Shown in pieces: positions 1 to 8,494 of a stretch of DNA of 64,000 bases (the stretch's first letter is position 1; every line of letters starts with the position of its first letter). The position numbers were made by a program, and so were the translations under genes. A model generated the notes under the pieces. That model made no database searches, was not told the DNA's origin, and saw only the letters and a list, made by a program, of their open reading frames with translations. Source of the stretch: Kibdelosporangium aridum. Its GTDB lineage: Bacteria > Actinomycetota > Actinomycetes > Mycobacteriales > Pseudonocardiaceae. The stretch covers positions 310,001-374,000 of the forward strand of contig NZ_FWXV01000007.1 in NCBI RefSeq assembly GCF_900176515.1, read 5' to 3'.

Positions 1-1398
1 CGGCGTCACTGGATAAAGACGGCTTCCGCCGAGGAGGAAGCCAACTCCGCGACCTTCCGCCCGCATGGCCGCAGCGCCCGCCTTGATGTGCGCAGTAATC
101 GGCGCACCGTTCAACGCCTCAGCTCGTTGGCTGATGACGACTGCGCCCATCGCTTCGGCAACCGACCGGCGGTCGACGCGCACAAACTCGTTGCCCAACA
201 CCATGTCGAGCGTCCTTTGCGGGGACGGCATCGCGAAACCTTGCAACGTGGCGAACGCTGACTGCTTGGTCGCGCAGCCGTGCGCGGTGTGCAGATCGAG
301 TCCGAACAACTTGAGGTCTGTCGGTTCGGCCTTGTCTCGCGTCGCGCGGATGACGTCGATCGGTATGCGGCCGCATGGATCAGTCAGCGACAGCGGCGCG
401 TGTCCGTCCGCACGGCGGGCTAGTCCCGGTCCCTCTTCCCAAGGCCCTGGAACGACTACCGGTTCGTACGGGTGTGCGGTGAAGTCCCTGTTCCAGAAGG
501 TGATGGTGGTGCCGCCAGCCGTCTCGTGACCGATCGCGAACGCATCCAGCGCGTCGATCCACATCCAGTCGGCGCTGAAAGCGTCCACAACGGATCGTTC
601 GCGGCCTGTGCCGGGTTTGAAGCCGCCGTGGCCCAACATCTCGACGCCTGTTGCGAACACTGGATCTTTCGAGCGCAACACGAACTGACCGGCTCCGTTG
701 TCGTATGCCCCGGCTCCGTTTGTGTCGGTGAACATCAGATAGAACCAGCCGTCGAGGTACAGCGCCGATGGCTGACCCGCGCCGTAAGTGTTGCTTCGAG
801 CGACTTCATATGACGAACCGACGATCGGCTCGCCTCCCTTTGCCCGCACCCACGTAACACCGTCTGCACTCGTGGCAAGCCCGATCGCATTGCCGGAACT
901 GTGGTCGTTCGGCGCGCCTGTGTAGTACAGGTAATACGTTCCGTTGACCCTGATCACCGACGGGTCGCACGTGTGCCGACCGTCAAAGCCTTGTCCAGCA
1001 CCGCCGAACACCGCCTGGGCGGTGGAGAAAGGGCCCGCCGGTGTGGCTGCCTCGGCGTAGAGCACATCGTCGCCCGGTGGCGGATTGCTGACCAGCTGGC
1101 TGCACCACCACATACGCACGCGGCCGCTGTCGACCATCACCGAAGGCGCGTAGTTGTATTGAGCGTTCTCCCCCGCAGCAGCGACAACCCCAGCATCCGG
1201 TCGCACATTGTCCTGGGACAACGCCCTCGGTTGCGGCGGAGGCGCCGCAGCAGGCGCGGGCGCCGGCCTAGGGGCGGATCGGGCGGGTTCAGATGCACCA
1301 CCGATGACTGCGGCCCCAACGCCATCGGCCTGTGGCGGAACCTCCGAACACGACGCCAACGCCGCTGCACCTAGCAACACCAACACCAAACGACGCAC
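1..1398 (-). CDS. Secreted lipoprotein with five-bladed-propeller-like glycosidase fold (3' end outside window)
   Basis: The frame opens at GTG 1398 and stays open to base 1, so the C-terminus is missing. The N-terminus reads VRRLVLVLLGAAALASCSE, a lipoprotein signal peptide with a lipobox ending in Cys16, followed by a Pro/Ala-rich linker. The middle (about residues 70-290) carries motifs of GH43/GH32/GH62-like propeller enzymes: APSVMVDSGRVRMWW, then HTCDPSVIRVNGTYYLYYTG and GQPSALYLDGWFYLMFTD. These alternate an acidic 'DPSV' entry with Tyr/Trp-rich strands. A separate C-terminal part (LDMVLGNEFVRVDRRSV onward) is unrecognised. The role is probably cell-surface polysaccharide binding or cleavage. 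Catalytic acids were not assigned, so the enzyme activity is an inference. Confidence 0.6.
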   Translation of the reverse strand, partial: MRRLVLVLLGAAALASCSEVPPQADGVGAAVIGGASEPARSAPRPAPAPAAAPPPQPRALSQDNVRPDAGVVAAAGENAQYNYAPSVMVDSGRVRMWWCSQLVSNPPPGDDVLYAEAATPAGPFSTAQAVFGGAGQGFDGRHTCDPSVIRVNGTYYLYYTGAPNDHSSGNAIGLATSADGVTWVRAKGGEPIVGSSYEVARSNTYGAGQPSALYLDGWFYLMFTDTNGAGAYDNGAGQFVLRSKDPVFATGVEMLGHGGFKPGTGRERSVVDAFSADWMWIDALDAFAIGHETAGGTTITFWNRDFTAHPYEPVVVPGPWEEGPGLARRADGHAPLSLTDPCGRIPIDVIRATRDKAEPTDLKLFGLDLHTAHGCATKQSAFATLQGFAMPSPQRTLDMVLGNEFVRVDRRSVAEAMGAVVISQRAEALNGAPITAHIKAGAAAMRAEGRGVGFLLGGSRLYPVTP

Positions 1399-1542
1399 AC
1401 ACGAACCTTCCGTCACCCAGTCGGGCGACAGTCTACGGTCCTCCCATTGGGCTCGGAGTCAACGCGGCGTGATCCGCATCCCCATGTCGGCCACCTCAAT
1501 CACGACATCGGGGCCGTTCTGGGGCCACGGCCGTACCGAGAA

Positions 1543-2583
1543 TCAGCGAACCGTTGTCCGCGGCAGTACGGCATAGACGCGGTGGGGATCGTCGTAGTGA
1601 ACGCCTGTACCGACATCCAGGAAACCGAGCCGGGTGGCGAGGCGTTGGCTGGCGTCGTTGTCCCGATGGACAAGCGCCCAGACAGCTGCGAGGCGAAGCG
1701 TGTGCAACCCGTGGTCCCTGATCGCGATGGCGGCTTCGGTCGCCAGACCACGTCCTTGGTGCGCTGTGCCGAGATACCACCCGATCTCGGCCACATCGCC
1801 GGGAAGTTCCCACGACGGACGCAAGTGACCGATACCCACCAGGATGTCGTCCTCGACGAAAGCCCAATGCCCCATGCCAGTTGGCCCGTCATAGGCCAGC
1901 CTGCGGTCGATCATCTTGTCCACCCACCCAGGCTCCTGCACGTCCTTGCGCAGGAAGCGCGTCAGCTCCGGGTCGCTGAAGATGTCTCGCACGTCACGCC
2001 GGTCGTCCTCACGCAATGGCCGGATCACCAGGCGCTCGGTCCTCAGCGTGGGCTGCGCAGCCAGCCCGTTGGTCTCGACCGGTGGCAGCAGGACATGGAT
2101 CCTGGCAGGCCCAGCCAACTGGTAGTGGTCGGCGATATCTAGGAAACCGAGTGACTTCGCGAGCCGAATGCTCGGCTCGTTGTGCTTGTGAATCAGCGCC
2201 CAAATCGCAGGCAACCCCAGGGTGCGGATGCCGTAGTCGAGCAACGTACGAAGCGCTTCGCCCGCGTACCCCTGACCGGCGTGCGTGCGAGCAATGAACC
2301 AACCAACTTCAATCACTTTGCCCGGCAGCCGGTCAGACGGTGTGAACCGGCCGACGCCGATCACCAGTCCGTTGAGATCCAGCAGCCAAGTGCCCATGCC
2401 GTTCGGCGAACCCCAGCCGAGCCATCTCTCGAAACTGGTCGCCGCGTTGACTGGATCCGACATGTCCCGCGTCAGATATTTGCTACTGGCCGGATCAGCG
2501 AAGATCTTGACCACCGCGTCCCGGTCGTCGGCCCGCATCGGCCGCAGCGTCAACCGGTTCGTCTCGAACGTCGGCTGGCTCAT
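1543..2583 (-). CDS. Tandem GNAT acetyltransferase (two RimJ/RimL-type domains)
   Basis: The protein has 346 aa. Residues 1-170 and 175-346 are two copies of the Acetyltransf_3 fold. Each opens with the RimJ-type start (ETNRLTLRPMRADD and RTERLVIRPLREDD) and holds an acetyl-CoA pyrophosphate loop (HAGQGYAGEA and HQGRGLATEA). Such proteins transfer acetyl from acetyl-CoA to an amine such as a protein N-terminus or small molecule; the substrate is unknown. The start overlaps the aroQ stop by 4 nt, so it is probably translated at the end of the aroC-aroK-aroB-aroQ operon. About 27 codons of coding-like sequence continue in the same frame after its TGA. Confidence 0.8.
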   Translation of the reverse strand: MSQPTFETNRLTLRPMRADDRDAVVKIFADPASSKYLTRDMSDPVNAATSFERWLGWGSPNGMGTWLLDLNGLVIGVGRFTPSDRLPGKVIEVGWFIARTHAGQGYAGEALRTLLDYGIRTLGLPAIWALIHKHNEPSIRLAKSLGFLDIADHYQLAGPARIHVLLPPVETNGLAAQPTLRTERLVIRPLREDDRRDVRDIFSDPELTRFLRKDVQEPGWVDKMIDRRLAYDGPTGMGHWAFVEDDILVGIGHLRPSWELPGDVAEIGWYLGTAHQGRGLATEAAIAIRDHGLHTLRLAAVWALVHRDNDASQRLATRLGFLDVGTGVHYDDPHRVYAVLPRTTVR

Positions 2584-3005
2584 TGCTCAGCCAACCACCT
2601 GATCGCCAGCGGGTAGCCCTGAACGCCAAGACCAACGATCACTCCGCTGGCAACAGCGGAGATGTAGCTGTGGTGGCGGAACTCCTCACGTTGGTGCACG
2701 TTCGAGATGTGGACCTCGACCAGTGGGGCGGTCAACATCGCGCAGGCATCCGCGATCGCGATGGAGTAATGCGTCCATGCTCCCGCGTTCAGGACAACAG
2801 CGGTCTTCTGGTCGGCGGCCTCGTGCAGCCAGCCGATCATCTCGCCCTCGTGGTTGGTCTGCCTGACCTCGACGTCGACCCCGAGTTCCTTGCCGGTCTG
2901 CTCGCAAAGGGCGACCAGGTCGGCGTGCGTGGTGCGGCCGTAGACCTCTGGTTCTCTTGTGCCGAGCCTGCCCAGGTTCGGGCCATTGAGCACCAGGATC
3001 TTCAC
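2580..3005 (-). CDS. aroQ: Type II 3-dehydroquinate dehydratase
   Basis: The protein has 141 aa, the usual length for the dodecameric type II enzyme, which converts 3-dehydroquinate to 3-dehydroshikimate (step 3 of the shikimate pathway). Diagnostic motifs are NGPNLGRLGTREPEVYG near the N-terminus with the catalytic Tyr in the flexible lid, NAGAWTHYSIAIADA, and EVHISNVHQREEFRHHS with the catalytic His region. It follows aroB directly, with the aroB stop overlapping its start by 4 nt, which is the standard actinobacterial aro operon order. The ATG start is fixed by the MKILVLNGPN consensus beginning. Confidence 0.96.
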   Translation of the reverse strand: MKILVLNGPNLGRLGTREPEVYGRTTHADLVALCEQTGKELGVDVEVRQTNHEGEMIGWLHEAADQKTAVVLNAGAWTHYSIAIADACAMLTAPLVEVHISNVHQREEFRHHSYISAVASGVIVGLGVQGYPLAIRWLAEQ

Positions 3006-4111
3006 AGCAGCATCCCTCCGTCCGCCGATTTGGCCGCGACCGCCGAATACGCACCGGCCAGCAACGCCGGGTCGGGTCCTTCCAACCTGCCAGGCTTCGC
3101 CAGTCCATCAAGCACAACGAAGCGCAGCACTCCTGAGCGGGTCTTCTTGTCGTTGCGCATCCCGTCGATCAACTGAGGCAAAGCATCAGCGTCGTAGTGG
3201 GTCGGCAGGCCGATCGATTGGAGCACTTCGCGGTGCCGATCTGCGGTGGCGTCGTCGAGCCGACCAGCGAGGCGAGCCAACTCGGCGGCGAACACCATGC
3301 CCACGCTGACGGCCGCACCATGGCGCCAGCGATAACGCTCGCGCCGCTCGATCGCATGGCCGAGAGTGTGGCCGTAGTTGAGGATCTCGCGCAGTCCCGA
3401 CTCACGGAGGTCCTGCCCGACCACGTCAGCCTTGATCTGGATCTTGCGGGCGACCAACTCGGCGATCACGTCACCGTCCGGGTCGACCGCGGCTTTCGGA
3501 TCGGCTTCGACCAGCTCGAGGATGCGGGGATCCGCGATGAACCCGCCCTTGATCACCTCTGCCATGCCGGCGATGAGCTCATTGGCCGGCAACGTGGTGA
3601 GCGTGGAGAGGTCAACGAGCACCACGCTGGGCTCATGGAAGGCCCCGACGAGGTTCTTGCCCGCGTCGGTGTTGATGCCGGTCTTGCCACCGATCGACGC
3701 GTCGACCATGCCCAGCAGCGTCGTCGGGACGTTGATCAGGCGCACACCACGCAGCCAGGTCGCCGCGACAAACCCGGCAAGATCAGTGACCGCCCCGCCG
3801 CCGAGGCCGACGACGATGCCCTGCCGGTCCAGGCCGATACGACCGAGCACTTCCCAGCAATACCCGGCGACGGGCAGAGCCTTGCCGTCCTCGGCGTCCG
3901 GGATCTCAATCCTGTGCGTGTCGACGCCAGCGCTCGCGATTTCCTCACGAGCTGCCTCGGCTGTCGTGGTCAACGTCGGCGGGTGCACGATCGCGACCTT
4001 GGAAGCCCCTTGGACCCTTTCGACCAAATCACCAAGCAGACCGCGGCCGATGACGACCTCGTACGGCTGCTCGGCGGTCACTGCGATTCTGACTGGCTCC
4101 ATCGCTGTCAC
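3002..4111 (-). CDS. aroB: 3-dehydroquinate synthase
   Basis: The protein has 369 aa, normal for AroB. The enzyme converts DAHP to 3-dehydroquinate, using NAD+ and a divalent metal in the cytoplasm. Visible motifs are GLGGGAVTDLAGFVAATWLR (NAD-binding glycine-rich loop), VPTTLLGMVDASIGGKTGIN (substrate phosphate and NAD contacts), GMAEVIKGG, and NYGHTLGHAIER with metal-binding His residues. It overlaps aroK by 4 nt upstream and aroQ by 4 nt downstream, so the genes are translationally coupled. Confidence 0.96.
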   Translation of the reverse strand: MTAMEPVRIAVTAEQPYEVVIGRGLLGDLVERVQGASKVAIVHPPTLTTTAEAAREEIASAGVDTHRIEIPDAEDGKALPVAGYCWEVLGRIGLDRQGIVVGLGGGAVTDLAGFVAATWLRGVRLINVPTTLLGMVDASIGGKTGINTDAGKNLVGAFHEPSVVLVDLSTLTTLPANELIAGMAEVIKGGFIADPRILELVEADPKAAVDPDGDVIAELVARKIQIKADVVGQDLRESGLREILNYGHTLGHAIERRERYRWRHGAAVSVGMVFAAELARLAGRLDDATADRHREVLQSIGLPTHYDADALPQLIDGMRNDKKTRSGVLRFVVLDGLAKPGRLEGPDPALLAGAYSAVAAKSADGGMLL

Positions 4112-4623
4112 CTCACCGGCATTGCCGCGAGAACATCTTCGAGGATGTCTTGCGGGTCACGGCCATTCGTTTCCACAGTGGCGTCCGCGACCTGGGTGTA
4201 GATCGGACGCCTGTCGGCCAGCATCTGCCGCAGGTGCGCCCGCGGGTTCGGCAACAGCCACGGGTGCAGCGCGACAAGGCCTTCCCGCTTAAGCAAGTGA
4301 TCGAGGTCAACGTCCAGGAACACGACGTTATAGGGCTTCAGCAACTCCGGGACGCCAGGTGCGGTGGGTGTCCCGCCTCCGAGGGCGAGCACCCCGTCGT
4401 GCTTGGGCAGAACACGGACCAGGAGTTCGTGTTCCAATTCCTGGAACCGCTCACGACCGAAGTCGACAACCAAGTCGCCGGCTTCCTTGCCATGCTCAGC
4501 TGCCATGTCATCGTCGAAGTCACGAAAGCCGACGCCGAGCCGTTCGGCCGCCATCCTGCCGATCGTGCTCTTGCCCGAACCGGGTGGCCCCACCAGGACC
4601 AGCACCGGACCGTTGGTGCTCAC
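4108..4623 (-). CDS. aroK: Shikimate kinase
   Basis: The protein has 171 aa. It phosphorylates shikimate at the 3-OH with ATP. The Walker A loop GPPGSGKSTIGR lies at about residues 12-23. The shikimate-binding acidic motif DFDDDMA follows at about 36, then the Gly-rich GGGTPT near residue 82 and a lid region with basic residues (DRRPIY). It is coupled to aroC, whose stop overlaps its start, and to aroB downstream, so it is part of one shikimate operon. Confidence 0.95.
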   Translation of the reverse strand: MSTNGPVLVLVGPPGSGKSTIGRMAAERLGVGFRDFDDDMAAEHGKEAGDLVVDFGRERFQELEHELLVRVLPKHDGVLALGGGTPTAPGVPELLKPYNVVFLDVDLDHLLKREGLVALHPWLLPNPRAHLRQMLADRRPIYTQVADATVETNGRDPQDILEDVLAAMPVR

Positions 4624-5807
4624 CAGCGCTCCTCCAGTGCCTTCAAGTACGCCGCAGCATTTGCCCGCGTCTCGCGCATCGAATCGCCGCCGAACTTCTC
4701 CAACGCCGCGTCGGCCAGGATCAGCGCGACAACGGACTCAAGGACAACACCGGCACGCGGGACCGCGCACACGTCCGACCGCTGGTGGATGGCCACCGCA
4801 GGTTCACCCGTAACGACATCCACAGTGGACAGTGCTTTCGGGACGGTCGAGATCGGCTTCATGGCGACTCGGGCGCGCAACGGCTCGCCATTGGTGACAC
4901 CGCCCTCCAAACCACCAGCGCGGTTGGAGCGGCGAGTCACCCCCTTCGGACCATCACCCTTGTCAATCTCGTCGTGTGCCTTGCTGCCCCAACGCCGCGC
5001 GGTGGTGAAACCATCACCGATCTCCACGCCCTTCATCGCCTGGACACCCATCAGCGCACCGGCCAACCGAGCGTCAAGCCGTCGGTCCCAGTGAACGTAG
5101 CTACCCAAGCCGGGCGGCAAGCCATACGCGATCACTTCGATCACGCCTCCGACGGTGTCGCCGGCCTGCTTGACAGCGTCTACCTCCGCCACCATCGCGT
5201 CAGTTGCCGCCTGGCCGAACGCCCGTACTGGGCTCTCGTCAATCGCCGCGAGGTCTCCTGGCGTCGGCTCGGGCCCTTCAGGTGCTTCTGCGGCACCGAT
5301 GGACACGACATGGCTAATGATCTCGACGCCGAGCAATTGCCGGAGGAAGGCCTTGGCCACGGTGCCCAGCGCCGTCCGCGCCGCGGTCTCCCGCGCGCTG
5401 GCTCGTTCGAGCACTGGCCGAGCCTCTTCAAAGCCGTACTTCTGCATGCCTGCGAGGTCCGCATGGCCAGGTCGAGGCCGGGTCAATGGCTCGTTCCGGG
5501 CAAGTCCGGCCAGCTCGTCCGGGTCAACCGGATCGGCCGCCATGACCTTCTCCCACTTGGGCCATTCGGAGTTCTCGATCTTGACCGCGATCGGGCCACC
5601 CTGAGTACGGCCGTGTCGCACGCCACCGAGGAACTCGACATCGTCGGTCTCGAACCCCATGCGCGGGCTGCGCCCGAAGCCGAGCCTGCGCCTGGCCAGT
5701 TGGCCGGTCAGGTCCTCCGTGGTGACCTCGACCCCGGCCACCATTCCTTCGAGCACGGCAACAAGGGCCGGGCCGTGCGATTCCCCAGCGGTTATCCAGC
5801 GCAGCAC
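4620..5807 (-). CDS. aroC: Chorismate synthase
   Basis: The protein has 395 aa. It catalyses the last common step of aromatic amino-acid synthesis, removing phosphate from EPSP with reduced FMN. Family signatures are MLRWITAGESHGPAL at the N-terminus, RPGHADLAG, ASARETAARTA, and the C-terminal AIHQRSDVCAVPRAGVVLE region. It is the first gene of the aroC-aroK-aroB-aroQ block on this strand. The gap to the upstream nucleotidyltransferase gene is only 27 nt. Confidence 0.96.
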   Translation of the reverse strand: MLRWITAGESHGPALVAVLEGMVAGVEVTTEDLTGQLARRRLGFGRSPRMGFETDDVEFLGGVRHGRTQGGPIAVKIENSEWPKWEKVMAADPVDPDELAGLARNEPLTRPRPGHADLAGMQKYGFEEARPVLERASARETAARTALGTVAKAFLRQLLGVEIISHVVSIGAAEAPEGPEPTPGDLAAIDESPVRAFGQAATDAMVAEVDAVKQAGDTVGGVIEVIAYGLPPGLGSYVHWDRRLDARLAGALMGVQAMKGVEIGDGFTTARRWGSKAHDEIDKGDGPKGVTRRSNRAGGLEGGVTNGEPLRARVAMKPISTVPKALSTVDVVTGEPAVAIHQRSDVCAVPRAGVVLESVVALILADAALEKFGGDSMRETRANAAAYLKALEERW

Positions 5808-5834
5808 AGGTCGATCCTTTCACGTCGTGGGAGC

Positions 5835-6428
5835 TCAGCCCTCCCCTGGGGGCGGTTGTCCAGATGCGAGCCACTGCCGGAATTGCTCGGGATTGCGCAC
5901 TCCGTGCTCGAGTACGGCGGTGTAAATGGGCAGGCCGCCCGGGTATGCCGGTAGACGGCGTTGGGCGTCCTTGATCGCCAAGATGACATCCCGCTGGTCA
6001 GCCATGACCGAGTGACGCAGCTCCTCATGCCATGAAGCAACGTTGTCGTGCACGTCGTGCAACCACAGCGAGAGGTCGACACACCACTCCCCTCCGGGTC
6101 GTTCAATGCCGATCTCGACGTGGTACCGCTCGTCCCGGGCGTATTCAGTAGGACAACGCGTCCCCCTCTCATCCTGGAATTCGAAACCCACCACCCCTGG
6201 AAGATCGATCAGACGCTGCATCAACGTCATCACATCCGTTGGCGTGAATTGGGGCCCGACAAGGACCATCACGTCCAGTTCGCGCCAGGTCATCAGCCCG
6301 GAAACGAAGCTCCCTGCTAACAGCACGGGTCCTGACTCGGCCAGGAGCTCAACAAGCTTCAGCTCGTGTAGCAGCTCCGCGCCCTCGGCCTGTAATTGCG
6401 CCTGGCGCTGCGCCAGCTCCGACTCCAC
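5835..6428 (-). CDS. Nucleotidyltransferase-fold protein
   Basis: The protein has 197 aa and starts with GTG. The region GSFVSGLMTWRELDVMVLV (about residues 38-56) fits the polymerase-beta-type nucleotidyltransferase pattern, a Gly-Ser followed by an acidic x-Asp pair. A second acidic strand, HVEIGIE, follows. It resembles the small aminoglycoside-adenylyltransferase-like or MNT-like proteins of actinobacteria, but the second Asp of the usual DxD is replaced (ELD), so activity is uncertain. No antitoxin-like partner is adjacent. A perfect 12-bp hairpin lies 7-32 nt upstream of the start and there is no clear Shine-Dalgarno sequence. Confidence 0.6.
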   Translation of the reverse strand: MESELAQRQAQLQAEGAELLHELKLVELLAESGPVLLAGSFVSGLMTWRELDVMVLVGPQFTPTDVMTLMQRLIDLPGVVGFEFQDERGTRCPTEYARDERYHVEIGIERPGGEWCVDLSLWLHDVHDNVASWHEELRHSVMADQRDVILAIKDAQRRLPAYPGGLPIYTAVLEHGVRNPEQFRQWLASGQPPPGEG

Positions 6429-6434
6429 TTCGAC

Positions 6435-6460
6435 AGTCCACCACGGGGCCGTGGTGGACT
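6435..6460 (-). terminator. Strong hairpin between DUF222 gene and nucleotidyltransferase gene
   Basis: The 12-nt arms AGTCCACCACGG and CCGTGGTGGACT are perfectly complementary around a 2-nt centre. It lies 108 nt past the DUF222 stop and 7 nt before the GTG of the nucleotidyltransferase gene. No T-tract follows, so it may be a Rho-independent-like stop, or a structure limiting ribosome access to the next gene. Confidence 0.5.
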
Positions 6461-6567
6461 CGTACGCAATTTCCCATCAGATAGTCGTGCCGATGCCACA
6501 CCGCCGCGGGTGCATGGGCTGTGGAGACGTCAGTGCGCGCCTCCGATCTGGGCGTGAGCGGTACTGA

Positions 6568-7737
6568 TCAGGCTGGCGGGTCGAGGTACCGGTGGTCAGG
6601 TGCGATCGCATACGCGTGAGTCGTGTGGCCGTCCGGACTGGTGAGGGTTAGCACGCCTGGCGCTGGATAAGTGAAGGTCCAACCGACGTGCTGCTTCTCC
6701 ACCTTGTGATGGGCACATCGTGTGGCGACAGTCGCGGCGTTGGGTTCGTCATCGGGGACGATGGGGCTGGCCTCCGCAGCTGCCCTGCAACCAGCGATCT
6801 GACATTCGTCAGGACGTTCAAGCTGAGCTGGCAGAGCATACCGACGGTGACTGACGTCGAGGACATGCACCGTTGGGTTCATCGATTCCGAACCACGCGG
6901 CGCGTCAGCCACATGCTCGGCGGCGGGAACAGATTCATGTGCGGCGGGCTCGTTGCGTCGTTCGGTTTGGCCCGGTTGGGCCGCTGACGAGATCGCATCC
7001 TTGTTGGGTAGGTCTTTACCACCGTTGTCGCCCACGACCAGGTCGAACACGACCGCCACTCGGCGCTGTCCATCAGTGCGAGTGTCGCCGGGGACTTTGG
7101 CTTCCTTGGCGAGAGCATCGATGCGCGAGCGGGCAGCGACCGCGTCCTCCGTTGTGAGGTCGACAGTAAGTTTGCTCATCCCGTCAACACAGGGTTCGAC
7201 TGATACGTCGGGGTTCTGCCTGGACGCTTTGCGGCGGGCGACCGCGTCGGCGTCCACCTTGGTCACTTCTTGCCGGATGGACTCCCGGAACCTGCGGTAG
7301 TTGGCGCGTGCACCACCTTCAAGGACTGCCCGCTCGATCCTGGCCGCGTCCTCTTTGGACATGCGGCCGGCGAGGTCGACCATTGCCAGCGCCCGGCGTT
7401 GGTCGATCTCGCCTTTGGCTAGCGCGGACAGCGTCGCAGGCAGCCATTCGACCAGCTTGCGCGACTGCCTGATCTGCGTGTCGACGACCCGAGGTGACAC
7501 TGCAAGCTCCGCGGACAACAGTTTACGGGCGTCGTTGTCGAGTGCCTTCCCATCCTTTCCTGGCGGCCTTAGGTCCGCGAACCTGGCTAGTGCCCTGGCG
7601 ATCTGCGCTTCGTAGAAGGCTTTCATCCGGGTGGCGTGGATGATCACGTTCAGACATTGCGACGCGGCCATCTTCTCGATGGAACCGATCACCGGCGACT
7701 CAACACGGCCGTGGTCCATCAACTTGTCAGCAGGCAT
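6568..7737 (-). CDS. DUF222 / 13E12-repeat family protein with degenerate HNH C-terminus
   Basis: The protein has 389 aa. Residues about 25-235 are a helical DUF222 domain, with typical segments LLSAELAVSPRVVDTQIRQS and GEIDQRRALAMVDLAGRMS. The C-terminus normally carries an HNH nuclease. Here the first cysteines (ECQIAGC) and a late CAHHKVEKQHVGWTF plus SPDGHTTHAY tail are visible. The central Cys-x-x-His-His...Trp...Gly-Gly...Asn core is missing. The family is abundant in actinobacteria and its function is unsettled; nuclease activity is doubtful in this copy. Neighbours give no pathway context. Confidence 0.75.
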   Translation of the reverse strand: MPADKLMDHGRVESPVIGSIEKMAASQCLNVIIHATRMKAFYEAQIARALARFADLRPPGKDGKALDNDARKLLSAELAVSPRVVDTQIRQSRKLVEWLPATLSALAKGEIDQRRALAMVDLAGRMSKEDAARIERAVLEGGARANYRRFRESIRQEVTKVDADAVARRKASRQNPDVSVEPCVDGMSKLTVDLTTEDAVAARSRIDALAKEAKVPGDTRTDGQRRVAVVFDLVVGDNGGKDLPNKDAISSAAQPGQTERRNEPAAHESVPAAEHVADAPRGSESMNPTVHVLDVSHRRYALPAQLERPDECQIAGCRAAAEASPIVPDDEPNAATVATRCAHHKVEKQHVGWTFTYPAPGVLTLTSPDGHTTHAYAIAPDHRYLDPPA

Positions 7738-7789
7738 TGTTCATCCAATCGAAGATCACGAAACAGGGAATGTGCGGATCGTTTGACGC

Positions 7790-8413
7790 TCAGAGCGCCA
7801 GAGGCGCGACGTCAGCAGGTAAGCCAGGCGTCGCAGGCAGGAACGCGAGAAGCCATGTGGCAGCAAGCAAACCTGGTCCGTGCGGGACACGGTCGGATTG
7901 ACGACCTGGCGACACCGCTCGAAGTGCGAGGGTGATCAGGGCCGCCAACGCCAGGCCGACGGAGAGGGCAAGCCAGCTCACCGCGCCGAGTATTGCTCCC
8001 AGGCTGCCGGAGAGCTTGACGTCACCGCGTCCCAGCGATCCAGGGACGAGGAAGTGGATAGTCGCGTGTAGACAGAAGAACAACGCGCCGCCCACGAGTG
8101 CCCGTTCCAGGCTGCCCGCGAACGCAAGCAGCAGCCCGAAAACGGGATAAGCCGAGAGCGTCAGCGCGTCTGGAAGCCGGCCGTGCTTCAAGTCTGTTGC
8201 GGTAAGCGGGACGGCGAACCAAGACAACGCCATCATCACCGGCAACCAAAGGGTAGGCATGCCCGCCAGACCTGCTAGTCCCCAAAGGATCGCGCAGGCG
8301 GCTTCACACCACCCGGGCCTCAACTGCGCGCCACGCCGCAGCCTGCACAGCAGGCAGCGGCCGAGCGCTCCAGCAAGGAGACCGCTCGCGATAAGGGACA
8401 CGGTGAGGACCAC
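7790..8413 (-). CDS. Prepilin/leader peptidase, A24 family
   Basis: The protein has 207 aa and is polytopic, with about six to seven hydrophobic segments. It is an aspartic membrane protease that cleaves type IV prepilin-like leaders. The two catalytic aspartates are visible in TATDLKHGRLPD and in the GxGD motif SLGRGDVKLSG. The N-terminal methyltransferase domain of classical PilD enzymes is absent, as is usual in actinobacteria, where such a gene often lies near aroE or aroC. Translation begins at GTG 8413. A 23-bp palindrome lies about 56 nt upstream. Confidence 0.85.
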   Translation of the reverse strand: MVLTVSLIASGLLAGALGRCLLCRLRRGAQLRPGWCEAACAILWGLAGLAGMPTLWLPVMMALSWFAVPLTATDLKHGRLPDALTLSAYPVFGLLLAFAGSLERALVGGALFFCLHATIHFLVPGSLGRGDVKLSGSLGAILGAVSWLALSVGLALAALITLALRAVSPGRQSDRVPHGPGLLAATWLLAFLPATPGLPADVAPLAL

Positions 8414-8468
8414 GCGTCCACCCTGCCCACAAGTGGCCGCTGAAAGCCAGAGTTTGGTGGATCGAGAC

Positions 8469-8491
8469 CGTACGAACGGTCCGTTCGTACG
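8469..8491. promoter_or_regulatory. Perfect 23-bp palindrome, TetR-type operator candidate
   Basis: The arms CGTACGAACGG and CCGTTCGTACG (11 bp each) are exact reverse complements around a single T at 8480. Length and symmetry fit a TetR-family operator better than a terminator, because the spacer is one base. It sits between the end of the methyltransferase gene (8495) and the prepilin peptidase start (8413). The binding protein is not encoded intact in this window. Confidence 0.55.
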
Positions 8492-8494
8492 ATG

